Positions 33,956 through 42,005 of a stretch of DNA of 64,000 nucleotides are shown one piece after another; the stretch's first letter is position 1, and every line of letters begins with the position of its first letter. This DNA comes from DATJOJ01 sp035507035 (GTDB lineage Bacteria; Acidobacteriota; Terriglobia; Terriglobales; Acidobacteriaceae), in the NCBI GenBank assembly GCA_035507035.1, contig DATJOJ010000061.1, positions 124,001 through 188,000 of the forward strand, given 5' to 3'. The notes under the pieces were generated by a model. The model was not told the origin of the DNA. It made no database searches and saw only the letters and a program-made list of their open reading frames with translations. The position numbers and the translations under genes are program-made.

Positions 33956-35108
33956 TGACCTTCACCTGATCGATGGCGTTATACAGATAGCCGCTGGGGT
34001 TCCATTCGGGAGTTTCGGGTTGAGTGCGTCCTTTACTGTCAGTTGCGCGCGACCAAACGGAGTATGCGCCCGATTTCGGCACTTTCCAGCTGTAACGCCA
34101 AAGCCGCCAGGCATACCTCGCGCGCTCACGGCCCAGTTGCGCAGGCTGCCAGGTAGCGCCGCAATCCGTGGAGACCTCGACCTTCACAACTTCAGCTTCT
34201 CCGGCCCATGCGGCACCGCGAATGTGAATCAGTCTTGATTGCACGTTCGATTCATCCCCCGGGCTGGTGATGATGGATTTGACGTTCAATGAATCTAGGA
34301 CATGACTATCATCCACATTCAACGGATCACCCGGTTTCAGCGGATGATTGGGATAGCGGTAGCCGGGCCTCATGAAATTTCCATCGAACTCTTTTTCCGC
34401 GACGGAGATTTCGGTCAGCCATTTGCAGGAAGCGGCGCCGATCCACCCTGGCACCAGCGCCCGCGCCGGAAAACCGTGATGCCTGGTGAGTGGCAAGCCG
34501 TTCATCTGAGTCGCGATCAGTGTGTCCTCCTCCATGGCTTTTTCGACGGGAACACTGCGGATGAATGGCGGTACTCTCCCGGGCACCTCGTCGAGGCCAC
34601 GAAAGATAACATGCCTTCCGGTCGGCTTTACTCCGGCGCTTTGTAGAACGTCTCTCAAACGGGGACCGCTGAACTTTGCCGTTCCTACCGCTCCTTTCTG
34701 CCATTGAATGCCGGGAACGTGTGGCTGTTGAAAGGCCCGGCCGTTGCCCGCACACTCGAGTGTGTTGGTCACGGAATGCGACTCAAAGTTGTGCAACTCC
34801 GCGAGACTGAGAGTTAGTGGCCTCCCGACTTCCCCTCGGACGGAGAGTTGCCACGTGTCGGCGTCGAGCGTGCTGGGTTCGTGCATGTGATTGCGGACAA
34901 AAAAATGTGGTACGGGAGTGATCCACGAGTTGAGAAATTCCGCAGGCGTCTCCAGGTCGATAAAACGGTCGGAACGCACGATCATCCCGTCCTCTCCCGG
35001 AATGTAAAGGCCCTCCTGGCTTACGGCCCACGTTAGCAGCGGCTGGACAAGTCCCGAGCCAACTGCGGCCGCGGAAACATACTTCAGAAAATGTCGTCGC
35101 GAAATCAT
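33939..35108 (-). CDS. Tat-exported molybdenum oxidoreductase, sulfite dehydrogenase SorA/sulfite-oxidase family
   Basis: 389 residues. The Tat signal is SRRHFLKY. The Mo-cofactor domain has the Mo-binding Cys (about 119) in TNTLECAGNGR, then HHGFPARALVPGWIGAASCK. The C-terminal Mo-Co dimerisation domain holds EVVKVEVSTDCGATWQPA and AYSVWSRATDSKGRTQPE. It most likely oxidises sulfite to sulfate in the periplasm and passes electrons to the downstream cytochrome. YedY-like reductases are a less likely reading given the dimerisation domain. Confidence 0.9.
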   Translation of the reverse strand: MISRRHFLKYVSAAAVGSGLVQPLLTWAVSQEGLYIPGEDGMIVRSDRFIDLETPAEFLNSWITPVPHFFVRNHMHEPSTLDADTWQLSVRGEVGRPLTLSLAELHNFESHSVTNTLECAGNGRAFQQPHVPGIQWQKGAVGTAKFSGPRLRDVLQSAGVKPTGRHVIFRGLDEVPGRVPPFIRSVPVEKAMEEDTLIATQMNGLPLTRHHGFPARALVPGWIGAASCKWLTEISVAEKEFDGNFMRPGYRYPNHPLKPGDPLNVDDSHVLDSLNVKSIITSPGDESNVQSRLIHIRGAAWAGEAEVVKVEVSTDCGATWQPAQLGRERARYAWRLWRYSWKVPKSGAYSVWSRATDSKGRTQPETPEWNPSGYLYNAIDQVKVNVQAS

Positions 35109-35109
35109 G

Positions 35110-35168
35110 CCATCCTTTTCTGTCGAAGCCCATCCGTCAGCCAGGCCGCCGCCCGGCTGATCGGATGG
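35110..35168 (-). promoter_or_regulatory. Leader hairpin with alternative pairing to the Shine-Dalgarno of the Mo enzyme
   Basis: On the minus strand CCATCCGATCAGCC (35168-35155) pairs with GGCTGACGGATGG (35142-35130), 13 bp with one bulged A. Just downstream the ribosome site AAAAGGATGG (ends at 35110) repeats GGATGG, so the 5' arm CCATCC can pair with either. There is no U-tract, so it does not look like the porin terminator. Function as a translational switch is inference. Confidence 0.5.
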
Positions 35169-35198
35169 TCCCAGGGTGGAGCATATAACCCCGAGCCT

Positions 35199-36944
35199 TT
35201 AGAACGTGTAGATCAGGTCAAACTGGTAGCGGTTCAAGTACGGTTCTTCCTCGCCCGCTTTGCTAATGGTCGCCAGGCTGCTGTAGTTGTTGAACAACGC
35301 CACGTTATTTTCGAGGTTCGTGTTCAACGCACGTCCATGCCACCAGGTGAAGCTGGCCAGAGTATTGGCGCGCAGCTTCCAGAGCGCATAGAAGCGGTTT
35401 TGCAGGATATTCGTCGGCGCGCGCTGATCGCTTTCCACGAACGACGCGATGGCAGCATCCTGCTCTTCGCGGTACCAGTTGTATCCGACTTGCACATCGT
35501 TCTTGTTCTTGGTTTGACCCAGACTGAAGTCGAAGCCGTAGTCCTTGTTTTGACTGCCAAGGTTGGTCATCACAGCGCCTTTGGTGTTCAATGGATGTGC
35601 CTCAGCGTCTGGGTTATCGAGGAATTCAACCAGCAGGTTGATAGGGAGGCGTCGGATACCATCCTGAATTTGATTGTTCAGGATGAAATCGACATAGTTG
35701 TACCCAGAATAGAAATGAGGAATCCCCTTGGAGTCGACGTAGGTTGCGTTGGTCATCCCATTGGGAGCAAATACGCAGGGAGCATAAGCGGGGAAGCCGT
35801 TTCCCTTGGCGCAGCCTGAGCCCTCGCCCGGAACGGTGATACCGGTGATGGGTGACGGAGCAGGGGATCCACTCGGCTGGAATCCCGTCGTGGTCGCCCC
35901 CACCGCAAAAGCGCTTTGTTGCAACAAAGCATCGGGGCGATTCCACTTCAAACTCAGCAACGACGGTGTCGCCGTCCACGGGCCGAATTGCACACGCGTG
36001 GAAACCTGGAAGCCGAGCGCATAGGAATCCTGCGAGGAAATCGCCGTCTTGCCGTTGGCCTGGCTGTACAGCAATTCGATCCCTTGCGCGGTAAAATTCT
36101 GAATCGGACCCTGGAAGTTGAAGGACGCCCTTTCGTTGAAACCCTCCGGGTTCAGGTCAGGATCGAAGGTTGCGGATGTGCGCTGCCAGGTGTAGGCAAA
36201 TTTTCCACCCGTCAGCGAAAGCCAGGAGTGCGCGACTGGGTTATAAGTGATGAAGCCGCGGTCCAATGCGATCGTCTTTCGATCGAAAGCGTTGGTCAGC
36301 GTCTCGTTAGTGGTCGTCGGGTTTCCGATCGCGCCAGTCGCGATAGCCAGTCCACCGATGAAGTCCTGATTCAGTTGGCCGTCGATGCCGAAGCGGACGC
36401 GAATGCGCGCCAGGTTATCGTCGGGTATCCCTTGCTGGAAGTAGCTCTCGCCCCGGATCCGCACGTCGCCGCTGAAGCGGAAACGCCCGACCAATGCTTC
36501 AAGAGCAGTGAGTTGCCGGCCGGTGTCCTGCTCTTTGTTGTCGACTAGGGCAAGTTGCGCTTTTGCTTGGTCGGCGCTGCTGGACGCCTGCTGGGCAACC
36601 TGCTGCGCTTGGGCCGCGGATTGCTGAGCCTGCGTCGCCGCACTCTGAGCTTGCTCCACGCCGCTTTGCGCCTTTTGCGCTGCGTCGCTGGCTTGTTGAT
36701 TTGAGTTCAGCAGTTGCTGCAATTGCGAACTCAACCGTTGTACGAGTTCGTTCTGCTGCTGAATCTGCTGTTGCTGGGCAGCCAGCGCAGCTTTCAGGTC
36801 TTGCACTTCCTTGGCCGAGACCGTCGCCGGTTTGTTTGTCTTTTTAGTCGCAGTCCCGGAGGGCGGAGAGGACTGGGCAAAAAGCGCGGCGGATAAGGCT
36901 AGACCTGCCGCCACTGAGGTCCACCACTTCGATATCGCGTGCAT
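35199..36944 (-). CDS. Outer-membrane porin with N-terminal coiled coil (Porin_5-like)
   Basis: 581 residues. The signal peptide (AAGLALSAALFAQS) is followed by a Gln/Ala-rich coiled coil (about 45-145) like a periplasmic spacer. An outer-membrane beta barrel with aromatic-ended strands runs to the terminal ...YLNRYQFDLIYTF. LVGRFRFSGDVRIRGESYFQ marks the barrel start. It resembles putative porins of Acidobacteriota. It lies between the ABC permease and the Mo enzyme on the same strand, so it may import the substrate of this locus. Confidence 0.85.
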   Translation of the reverse strand: MHAISKWWTSVAAGLALSAALFAQSSPPSGTATKKTNKPATVSAKEVQDLKAALAAQQQQIQQQNELVQRLSSQLQQLLNSNQQASDAAQKAQSGVEQAQSAATQAQQSAAQAQQVAQQASSSADQAKAQLALVDNKEQDTGRQLTALEALVGRFRFSGDVRIRGESYFQQGIPDDNLARIRVRFGIDGQLNQDFIGGLAIATGAIGNPTTTNETLTNAFDRKTIALDRGFITYNPVAHSWLSLTGGKFAYTWQRTSATFDPDLNPEGFNERASFNFQGPIQNFTAQGIELLYSQANGKTAISSQDSYALGFQVSTRVQFGPWTATPSLLSLKWNRPDALLQQSAFAVGATTTGFQPSGSPAPSPITGITVPGEGSGCAKGNGFPAYAPCVFAPNGMTNATYVDSKGIPHFYSGYNYVDFILNNQIQDGIRRLPINLLVEFLDNPDAEAHPLNTKGAVMTNLGSQNKDYGFDFSLGQTKNKNDVQVGYNWYREEQDAAIASFVESDQRAPTNILQNRFYALWKLRANTLASFTWWHGRALNTNLENNVALFNNYSSLATISKAGEEEPYLNRYQFDLIYTF

Positions 36945-37124
36945 CGATTTTATGCTCCTTTGATTTTGTTGTGAGAATGTCCAAACGCTCTCGACGGGGG
37001 AAGTCGAGTCTTGCCAACTTATTCAATTAAGTCCATCAACTTACTTGTAATTCGGTCAACACCGTGTTCCCCGAATACTTCAGACCGTTTTGTGATTTTA
37101 GGAAGCCGGGCGCGGACAGATAAC

Positions 37125-37886
37125 CTACGCGACCGGAGCCAACCCCCACTTGCGTTGCAGTCGGCGCTCCATGCCCTTGAAGACCAACCCGTCAACGACG
37201 TAGCCAATCGCAATAATGAGAATCATCACTGCGATAACCTGGCTCATATCGTTGAGATCACGCCCCATCATCAGCAACTGGCCCAACCCCAGGCTGACGA
37301 AAATCATTTCGCCGGAAATCAATGACCGCCACGCAAATGCCCACCCCTGTTTTAAACCGGACAAGATGTAGGGCAGACTAGCCGGCAACAGCACATACCG
37401 GAACAGTTTTAAGCCGCTCGCCCCCAAGTTGCGTCCAGCCATGCCATAAATCTTCGGCATCTGTTGGCGGCCGGTTTCCATGGCGATTGTCACTGAAAGG
37501 AGCGATCCCATCACCACAACGAAGAGAATCGCCTTTTCCGTCAAACCGAACCACAGCACGGCGAGGGGTAGCCAGCAAATGCTGGGAAGACTTTGCAAGC
37601 TGACTAGCAAACCGCCCACAGTCTCCTCGAGAAATTTATTGCTGGCGACGCCCAAGCCCAAAACCATTCCCAAGACCACCGACAAACCATAACCCAACAG
37701 CATGCGCTTCATGCTCACTGCAATCGCAATCCAAAAGCTATGGTCGACGAATCCCGCTACCAGTGCCGCCCACACTCCTTGCGGAGTCGGGAAAACATAG
37801 GGCGGCCAGATCTTGAGCTTCGCCAAAATCACCCAGACCGCTAGCAGAGCAGCGTAGAAGATCACGTGTTGGGCAACTCGCTTCAT
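37125..37886 (-). CDS. ABC transporter permease, SsuC/TauC-like
   Basis: 253 residues, six TM helices. The EAA-type loop is near GRNLGASGLKLFRYVLLPAS, with the usual SLPYILSGLKQGWAFAWRSL following. It forms the inner-membrane channel of a sulfonate/nitrate/taurine-type importer. The ATG overlaps the stop of the preceding small secreted-protein gene (ATGA at 37883-37886). Confidence 0.9.
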   Translation of the reverse strand: MKRVAQHVIFYAALLAVWVILAKLKIWPPYVFPTPQGVWAALVAGFVDHSFWIAIAVSMKRMLLGYGLSVVLGMVLGLGVASNKFLEETVGGLLVSLQSLPSICWLPLAVLWFGLTEKAILFVVVMGSLLSVTIAMETGRQQMPKIYGMAGRNLGASGLKLFRYVLLPASLPYILSGLKQGWAFAWRSLISGEMIFVSLGLGQLLMMGRDLNDMSQVIAVMILIIAIGYVVDGLVFKGMERRLQRKWGLAPVA

Positions 37887-38299
37887 TGCGCGTCAGCTGC
37901 TTTGCACTTGTTGGAAATCGTGCGAATGTCTGCTTCTACGTCTGCTATCTGTAAAGGCACTCCATCCTCTCCATGAACCGTGTCGGAGGGATTGCTGCCG
38001 CCCTTTTCTGGCCGTATTCCAGTCTTCACCGTCCCGGGCAGCACTCGCCCTTTGGCCTCGATTTCGTGCCGAAGCCGGGAATTGAGCTTATTCCCGACTC
38101 CCTTCAGCACATACGCCAGATTGCTCTTATTTTCGATGAGCACATAATTTCCTCGAGATCCGCGGAGACACCCGCGTACCGTCGTGGTACCGGAGGCGGT
38201 ACTTCCACCCCCGGGCTGCTGAGACGAGTCTTGGGCGACCGCACTTACTGATATCAGCAACAGCGTAGCGACGCCAATCAATGTGGCAAAACGGTGCAT
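37883..38299 (-). CDS. Secreted DUF5818-like protein inside the ABC operon
   Basis: 138 residues. I start at 38299 because AGGAGGAAGTT precedes it and a signal peptide follows (MHRFATLIGVATLLLISVSA); an ATG at 38329 overlaps the ATPase stop and is also possible. After the linker, TTVRGCLRGSRGNYVLIENK and YVLKGVGNKLNSRLRHEIEA match the small OB-like acidobacterial domain (DUF5818-like). A third Cys lies near the end. Its presence between the ATPase and permease genes is unusual. Confidence 0.75.
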   Translation of the reverse strand: MHRFATLIGVATLLLISVSAVAQDSSQQPGGGSTASGTTTVRGCLRGSRGNYVLIENKSNLAYVLKGVGNKLNSRLRHEIEAKGRVLPGTVKTGIRPEKGGSNPSDTVHGEDGVPLQIADVEADIRTISNKCKAADAQ

Positions 38300-38325
38300 G
38301 GAACTTCCTCCTGGAAAAGTTTTTT

Positions 38326-39261
38326 TCATTTGCCCTTCAACCCTTCAACGCTGCTTTCTACAAGTCCGAGGTCGGTGTTTAGAGATTTATTAATCTCTTC
38401 TCGCAAATCCACAAGGATTTCTCGCGCATTTCTGGCAACTGCTACGTCCTCCTGATGCCGGGGCCGAGGCATTTCTACCGGAAACTCCCGCTTGATGCGT
38501 CCAGGACGAAACGTAAACAGCGCCACTCGGTCCCCGAGTCGAACCGCTTCCCGCACGTTGTGAGTCACGAAGATAATGGTGCGGCCGGTTTCCGCCCAGA
38601 TGCGCTCCAGTTCGTCGTGCAGCAGGTCGCGGGTTTGCGCGTCCAGCGCCGCAAAGGGCTCGTCCATCAATAAGACGTCCGGCTCAGCAGCCAGGGCCCG
38701 CGCCAAGGCCACGCGTTGCCGCATGCCGCCGGAAAGTTGGTGAGTGTAACTATTCTTGAATTGTCCCAGATGAACGAGACGCAAATAATAATCTGTTTTT
38801 GCCTCGCGCTCGGATTTTTGCACTCCCTTCATCTTCATGCCGAACTCGACATTCTCGGCGACCGTCAGCCAGGGGAACAATCCGAGTTCCTGAAAAATCA
38901 GGATGCGGTCCGTGCCGGTGCCTTCGACCGCTTCGCCATCGATCAGCACTTTTCCCGCGGATGCGGAATGCAGACCGGCGATCAAATGCAACAATGTCGA
39001 TTTGCCGCAGCCCGAGGGGCCCACGATACAGAGAAACTCGCCCGGGGCGACTTTCAAATGGATGTCTTCAAGAGCGATCAATTGTGTGCCATCGTTCGTC
39101 CGATAGCTGAGCGAGATTCCCTTTAACTCGACTTTAGCAATAGCTTGGCCAGCAGCTTGTGAATGTAGAGTTCGCAGCCCATATCGCTGTCCGATCTCAA
39201 CCGTTGGAGGGGAAACCGGGCCGATCGCATAGGCCGCTTGCGAGCTCGCGTGTGACGTCAC
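38326..39261 (-). CDS. ABC transporter ATP-binding protein, SsuB/TauB-like
   Basis: 311 residues from a GTG at 39261 that overlaps the stop of the binding-protein gene (GTGA). Walker A GPSGCGKST, signature LSGGMRQRVALARA, Walker B VLLMDEPFAALDAQTRD and the switch His in IFVTHNVREAVRL are intact. The N-terminal 45 residues are an unusual extension before KVELKGISLSYRTNDGT. It energises import of a sulfonate-like anion. Confidence 0.92.
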   Translation of the reverse strand: MTSHASSQAAYAIGPVSPPTVEIGQRYGLRTLHSQAAGQAIAKVELKGISLSYRTNDGTQLIALEDIHLKVAPGEFLCIVGPSGCGKSTLLHLIAGLHSASAGKVLIDGEAVEGTGTDRILIFQELGLFPWLTVAENVEFGMKMKGVQKSEREAKTDYYLRLVHLGQFKNSYTHQLSGGMRQRVALARALAAEPDVLLMDEPFAALDAQTRDLLHDELERIWAETGRTIIFVTHNVREAVRLGDRVALFTFRPGRIKREFPVEMPRPRHQEDVAVARNAREILVDLREEINKSLNTDLGLVESSVEGLKGK

Positions 39262-40271
39262 TGGATCACCTTTTTTCCTTTTTGTGTGAGCACTTGATTC
39301 AACAGACTCAAATCGTAGAGTCCAGACAAATCGGGCATTTGCTTTCCCAGAAATCCCGCTTGGTACGCAGACTGAGCCGAATGAAGCAACGAACTGCGAA
39401 TCGGATCGTAGGTAATTTGTAATCTTCCGAAAGCTTCATCCAGCACCGTCGAGGAAAGGCCTTTGCCCGTCTCCTTCTTGATCTGCTGGTTAGCCAGCGC
39501 TTTGGCTTCCTTGGGATGACTATTAATCCAATCAGTTAACTCGACATGGAGGGCAAGCCAATCCCTTACCAGATCCGGATGATCGTGCAGAAACTGCGTG
39601 CTTACGATCAGATTCGTAATGACAAACTGCCCTTGTGGCCATAGCGATCGCTCATCGAGAAACAAATGCGCATTCCCCTCGTGAATAAGGCGGCTCGCCC
39701 ACGGCTCCGGTGCCCAAGAAGCGTCCAGTTGCTTTTGCAAAAACATGGTGAGCTGGTCAGGGTTGGCCAACGGGATGACTTGCACGTCACCGCCCTTGTC
39801 GGTTGCCTTAAGGCCGTGCGATGTCAGCCAGGCCCGCAGCGCCACATCCTGGGTGTTGCCCAATTGCGGCGAAGCGACTCGCTTGCCGTGAAAATCTTCC
39901 GGCCGATTGATTCCCGAATCGTTCCGTACGACCAGGGCAACCCCACCACTTGCCGCCCCCGCGATCACCCGCAGCGCTTCGCCATTCGAGTGCACATAGC
40001 CGCTGATCGTTGGATTTGGACCGATGTAAGTCATATCAATCGCGCCCGCAAACAATGCTTCAATCGCCGAAGGCCCCGCATTAAAGCTGGTCCACTGAAC
40101 CTTCACTCCAGAACCGAGCCCCTTTTCAAACCATCCGTTCGCTTTGCCCACCATCGCCTGCGCGTGCGTGATGTTAGGAAACGCCCCTACCCGGATCACT
40201 GTCTGACTAAACGCAGGCAGCGCCATCACCACCAGAGTCAGCAGGAGGACGAAGGTGAATTTCCTATTCAT
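39258..40271 (-). CDS. Periplasmic substrate-binding protein, SsuA/NMT1-like
   Basis: 337 residues from the ATG at 40271 (MNRKFTFVLLLTLVVMALPA); 40295 is an alternative. Mature part: VIRVGAFPNITHAQAMVGKA, ALFAGAIDMTYIGPNPTISG, then DFHGKRVASPQLGNTQDVAL, all typical of the aliphatic-sulfonate/nitrate/taurine binding-protein fold. The gene overlaps the upstream regulator by 8 nt. Sulfonate is the best guess given the neighbouring sulfite enzyme; no monooxygenase such as SsuD or TauD is present. Confidence 0.88.
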   Translation of the reverse strand: MNRKFTFVLLLTLVVMALPAFSQTVIRVGAFPNITHAQAMVGKANGWFEKGLGSGVKVQWTSFNAGPSAIEALFAGAIDMTYIGPNPTISGYVHSNGEALRVIAGAASGGVALVVRNDSGINRPEDFHGKRVASPQLGNTQDVALRAWLTSHGLKATDKGGDVQVIPLANPDQLTMFLQKQLDASWAPEPWASRLIHEGNAHLFLDERSLWPQGQFVITNLIVSTQFLHDHPDLVRDWLALHVELTDWINSHPKEAKALANQQIKKETGKGLSSTVLDEAFGRLQITYDPIRSSLLHSAQSAYQAGFLGKQMPDLSGLYDLSLLNQVLTQKGKKVIQ

Positions 40272-40773
40272 CCTTGCTCCGGCTTGCACTGCCATGCACC
40301 ACCATCGGCAGAACCGAGGACTCGTGATCCTTCTTTTTGCGCTGGCTGCGTTTTGCGCCCGGGTTCTTTGGTCCGACTAAGTCCGCCAGTGTGCGATGCT
40401 CGAGAATCCGGGCCGCGGCGTCGCGCACTTCGAGAAAAATCTGGTAGAGAGCGCGATGTTCCTCATCGCGGTGAATCAAGGTACGCAATTGTTCCGCATC
40501 GCCAAAGGGCGCCAGCGGGCCATCGATAAGCCGAATAATCTCGCTCAAATGAATGTCAGAAGGATCCCGCCTCAGCTGATAACCACCCTTCGCTCCGCGC
40601 ACGCTTTCCACCATGCGCGCATTCTTCAGTTCGAGCAGGATGAGCTCGAGAAATTTCTCCGGTAAGCCTTCTTCGTAGGCGATATCACGAATTCGGATGG
40701 CCCCCTGGTTATGGTGCCGGGCCAGCATCATCATGGCTTGCAGCGCGTAAAGACCCTTCTGCGAAATTTTCAT
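40264..40773 (-). CDS. Rrf2-family transcriptional regulator (CymR-like, no cysteines)
   Basis: 169 residues. The winged helix is at the N-terminus: ISQKGLYALQAMMMLARHHN, IRIRDIAYEEGLPEKFLELI, VESVRGAKGGYQLRRD. A dimerisation helix follows, then a basic C-terminal tail of about 35 residues. There is no cysteine in the protein, so an Fe-S cluster as in IscR or NsrR is excluded. CymR-type members instead sense cysteine status through partner proteins. It is the first gene of the sulfur locus and likely regulates it, itself included. Confidence 0.9.
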   Translation of the reverse strand: MKISQKGLYALQAMMMLARHHNQGAIRIRDIAYEEGLPEKFLELILLELKNARMVESVRGAKGGYQLRRDPSDIHLSEIIRLIDGPLAPFGDAEQLRTLIHRDEEHRALYQIFLEVRDAAARILEHRTLADLVGPKNPGAKRSQRKKKDHESSVLPMVVHGSASRSKDE

Positions 40774-40788
40774 GGCCGTCAGTATGCC

Positions 40789-40817
40789 ATAAACTCTATC
40801 GTCTTACTAGAGTTTAT
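40789..40817. promoter_or_regulatory. Perfect inverted repeat, candidate Rrf2 operator
   Basis: ATAAACTCTA (40789-40798) and TAGAGTTTAT (40808-40817) form a perfect 10-bp dyad with a 9-nt spacer. It lies 16-44 nt upstream of the regulator start, where the promoter should be. Rrf2 proteins bind AT-rich dyads of this size. Binding is inferred. Confidence 0.72.
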
Positions 40818-40977
40818 TGATGTTCGCCAGTGCAATCGTGAGACCACCGTCCAAAAGATCCTCCGCCGGGTTGAAAGCCTTGAGACAGCGTCAGATAACA
40901 ATCGAGCAGCAGGGAGGAACCACCATAGAGAAGCGCATCGGCTTGCACCTCAAGCGCAACAATCTTCGCCCGAGAGC

Positions 40978-41757
40978 TTATACAAGGCGCAATACCATGA
41001 CGGTAATGTTATCGGGCCCACCGCGCTGCTTGGCCGTATCAATCAGCCGTTGACATGCATCCGCAACAGTATTGCGGGTAACGATTTGGCGAATATCGGG
41101 ATCCGCCACCACCCCCCAAAGGCCGTCGCTACAGAGCATAAGGGCGTCGGTCGGCTGAAGCAAAATCGGCCGCTCAGGTGTGTCCGGAGGAATTTCCGGG
41201 CCTGTACCTAGGGCAGCAGTAAGAATATGTCGCTGGGGGTGGACCTCTGCTTCTTCGGCGCTGATGACGCCATTCTCAAACAAACGACCGACATAAGAGT
41301 GGTCCCTCGTCAGCCGCAGGATTTCCTGCCCCCGAATGAGGTAGAGGCGGCTGTCCCCAATGTGAGCGAAATACAGCTGGTTCCCAACGATGGCGAGCGC
41401 AGTGGCGGTGGTCCCCATACCGCGCAGTTGTAAGTGCTGCGTAGCGTACTGAATGACTTTGTCGTGAGCCTGTTGAAATCCTTTTACCAGTCTGGATTGG
41501 GGGTCAGGGGTGGAGTCTGCTGCGTAGGTGTGCTGAATCGTCTCGGTAGCAATGCGGCTGGCCTCCTGGCCGCCCTCGTGACCGCCCATGCCGTCGGCCA
41601 CAATGGCCAAGCGGCCTTTCCGCTGAAAGTCTGCCTCATCCGACGGTTCCCAATACAATAGGCTATCTTCATTGTTTTCGCGCTGGCAGCCAACGTCCGA
41701 GGCTCCGGCGACCTCGATTCCTTCGCGTGCACGTATTTGGGCTTGACCTGTCGGCAT
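40978..41757 (-). CDS. PP2C-family protein phosphatase (PppA/Stp type)
   Basis: 259 residues. It dephosphorylates Ser/Thr-phosphoproteins with two metal ions. Motifs: VGCQRENNEDS, IVADGMGGHEGGQEASRIA, GMGTTATALAIVGNQLYFAH, IGDSRLYLIR, MLCSDGLWGVV and GGPDNITVMVLR. All aspartate metal ligands are in place. There is no membrane segment and no partner kinase in the window. Confidence 0.95.
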   Translation of the reverse strand: MPTGQAQIRAREGIEVAGASDVGCQRENNEDSLLYWEPSDEADFQRKGRLAIVADGMGGHEGGQEASRIATETIQHTYAADSTPDPQSRLVKGFQQAHDKVIQYATQHLQLRGMGTTATALAIVGNQLYFAHIGDSRLYLIRGQEILRLTRDHSYVGRLFENGVISAEEAEVHPQRHILTAALGTGPEIPPDTPERPILLQPTDALMLCSDGLWGVVADPDIRQIVTRNTVADACQRLIDTAKQRGGPDNITVMVLRLV

Positions 41758-42005
41758 TCCTCTACTGCAATCTTTTTTCCACCCCAGTTCTGGAGTCGAA
41801 CTTGGGATTATACCGAAGGTGCCGTTCCTTGCCCCAGCCCGCAGGGTCGAGAGTACAAAATACCGCGAGAGACTGCAGAAGATTCTATGCGTCGGGTCTT
41901 GACATTCGAGGTAAAATTGCGCCCAACAGGTATCTCGTGTCTAGTTGGCGACACGTAAGTCGGGCGACGGGGGTGACGCCAAGCTAGCCGAAGCTGGGGG
42001 TACCC

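Noticed and set aside
35130..35168. Leader hairpin read as an intrinsic terminator of the porin gene
   Set aside because: No U-tract follows the stem on the minus-strand transcript.
41898..41920. TTGACA followed by TAAAAT as a promoter of the TPR gene
   Set aside because: Spacing between the boxes is only 7 nt.
41930..42005. Leader before the TPR gene with GTGACGCCAAGC, resembling the c-di-GMP (GEMM) riboswitch core
   Set aside because: The GNRA tetraloop, its receptor and the GCAAACC strand are missing; only the short GACGC-AAGC piece matches.
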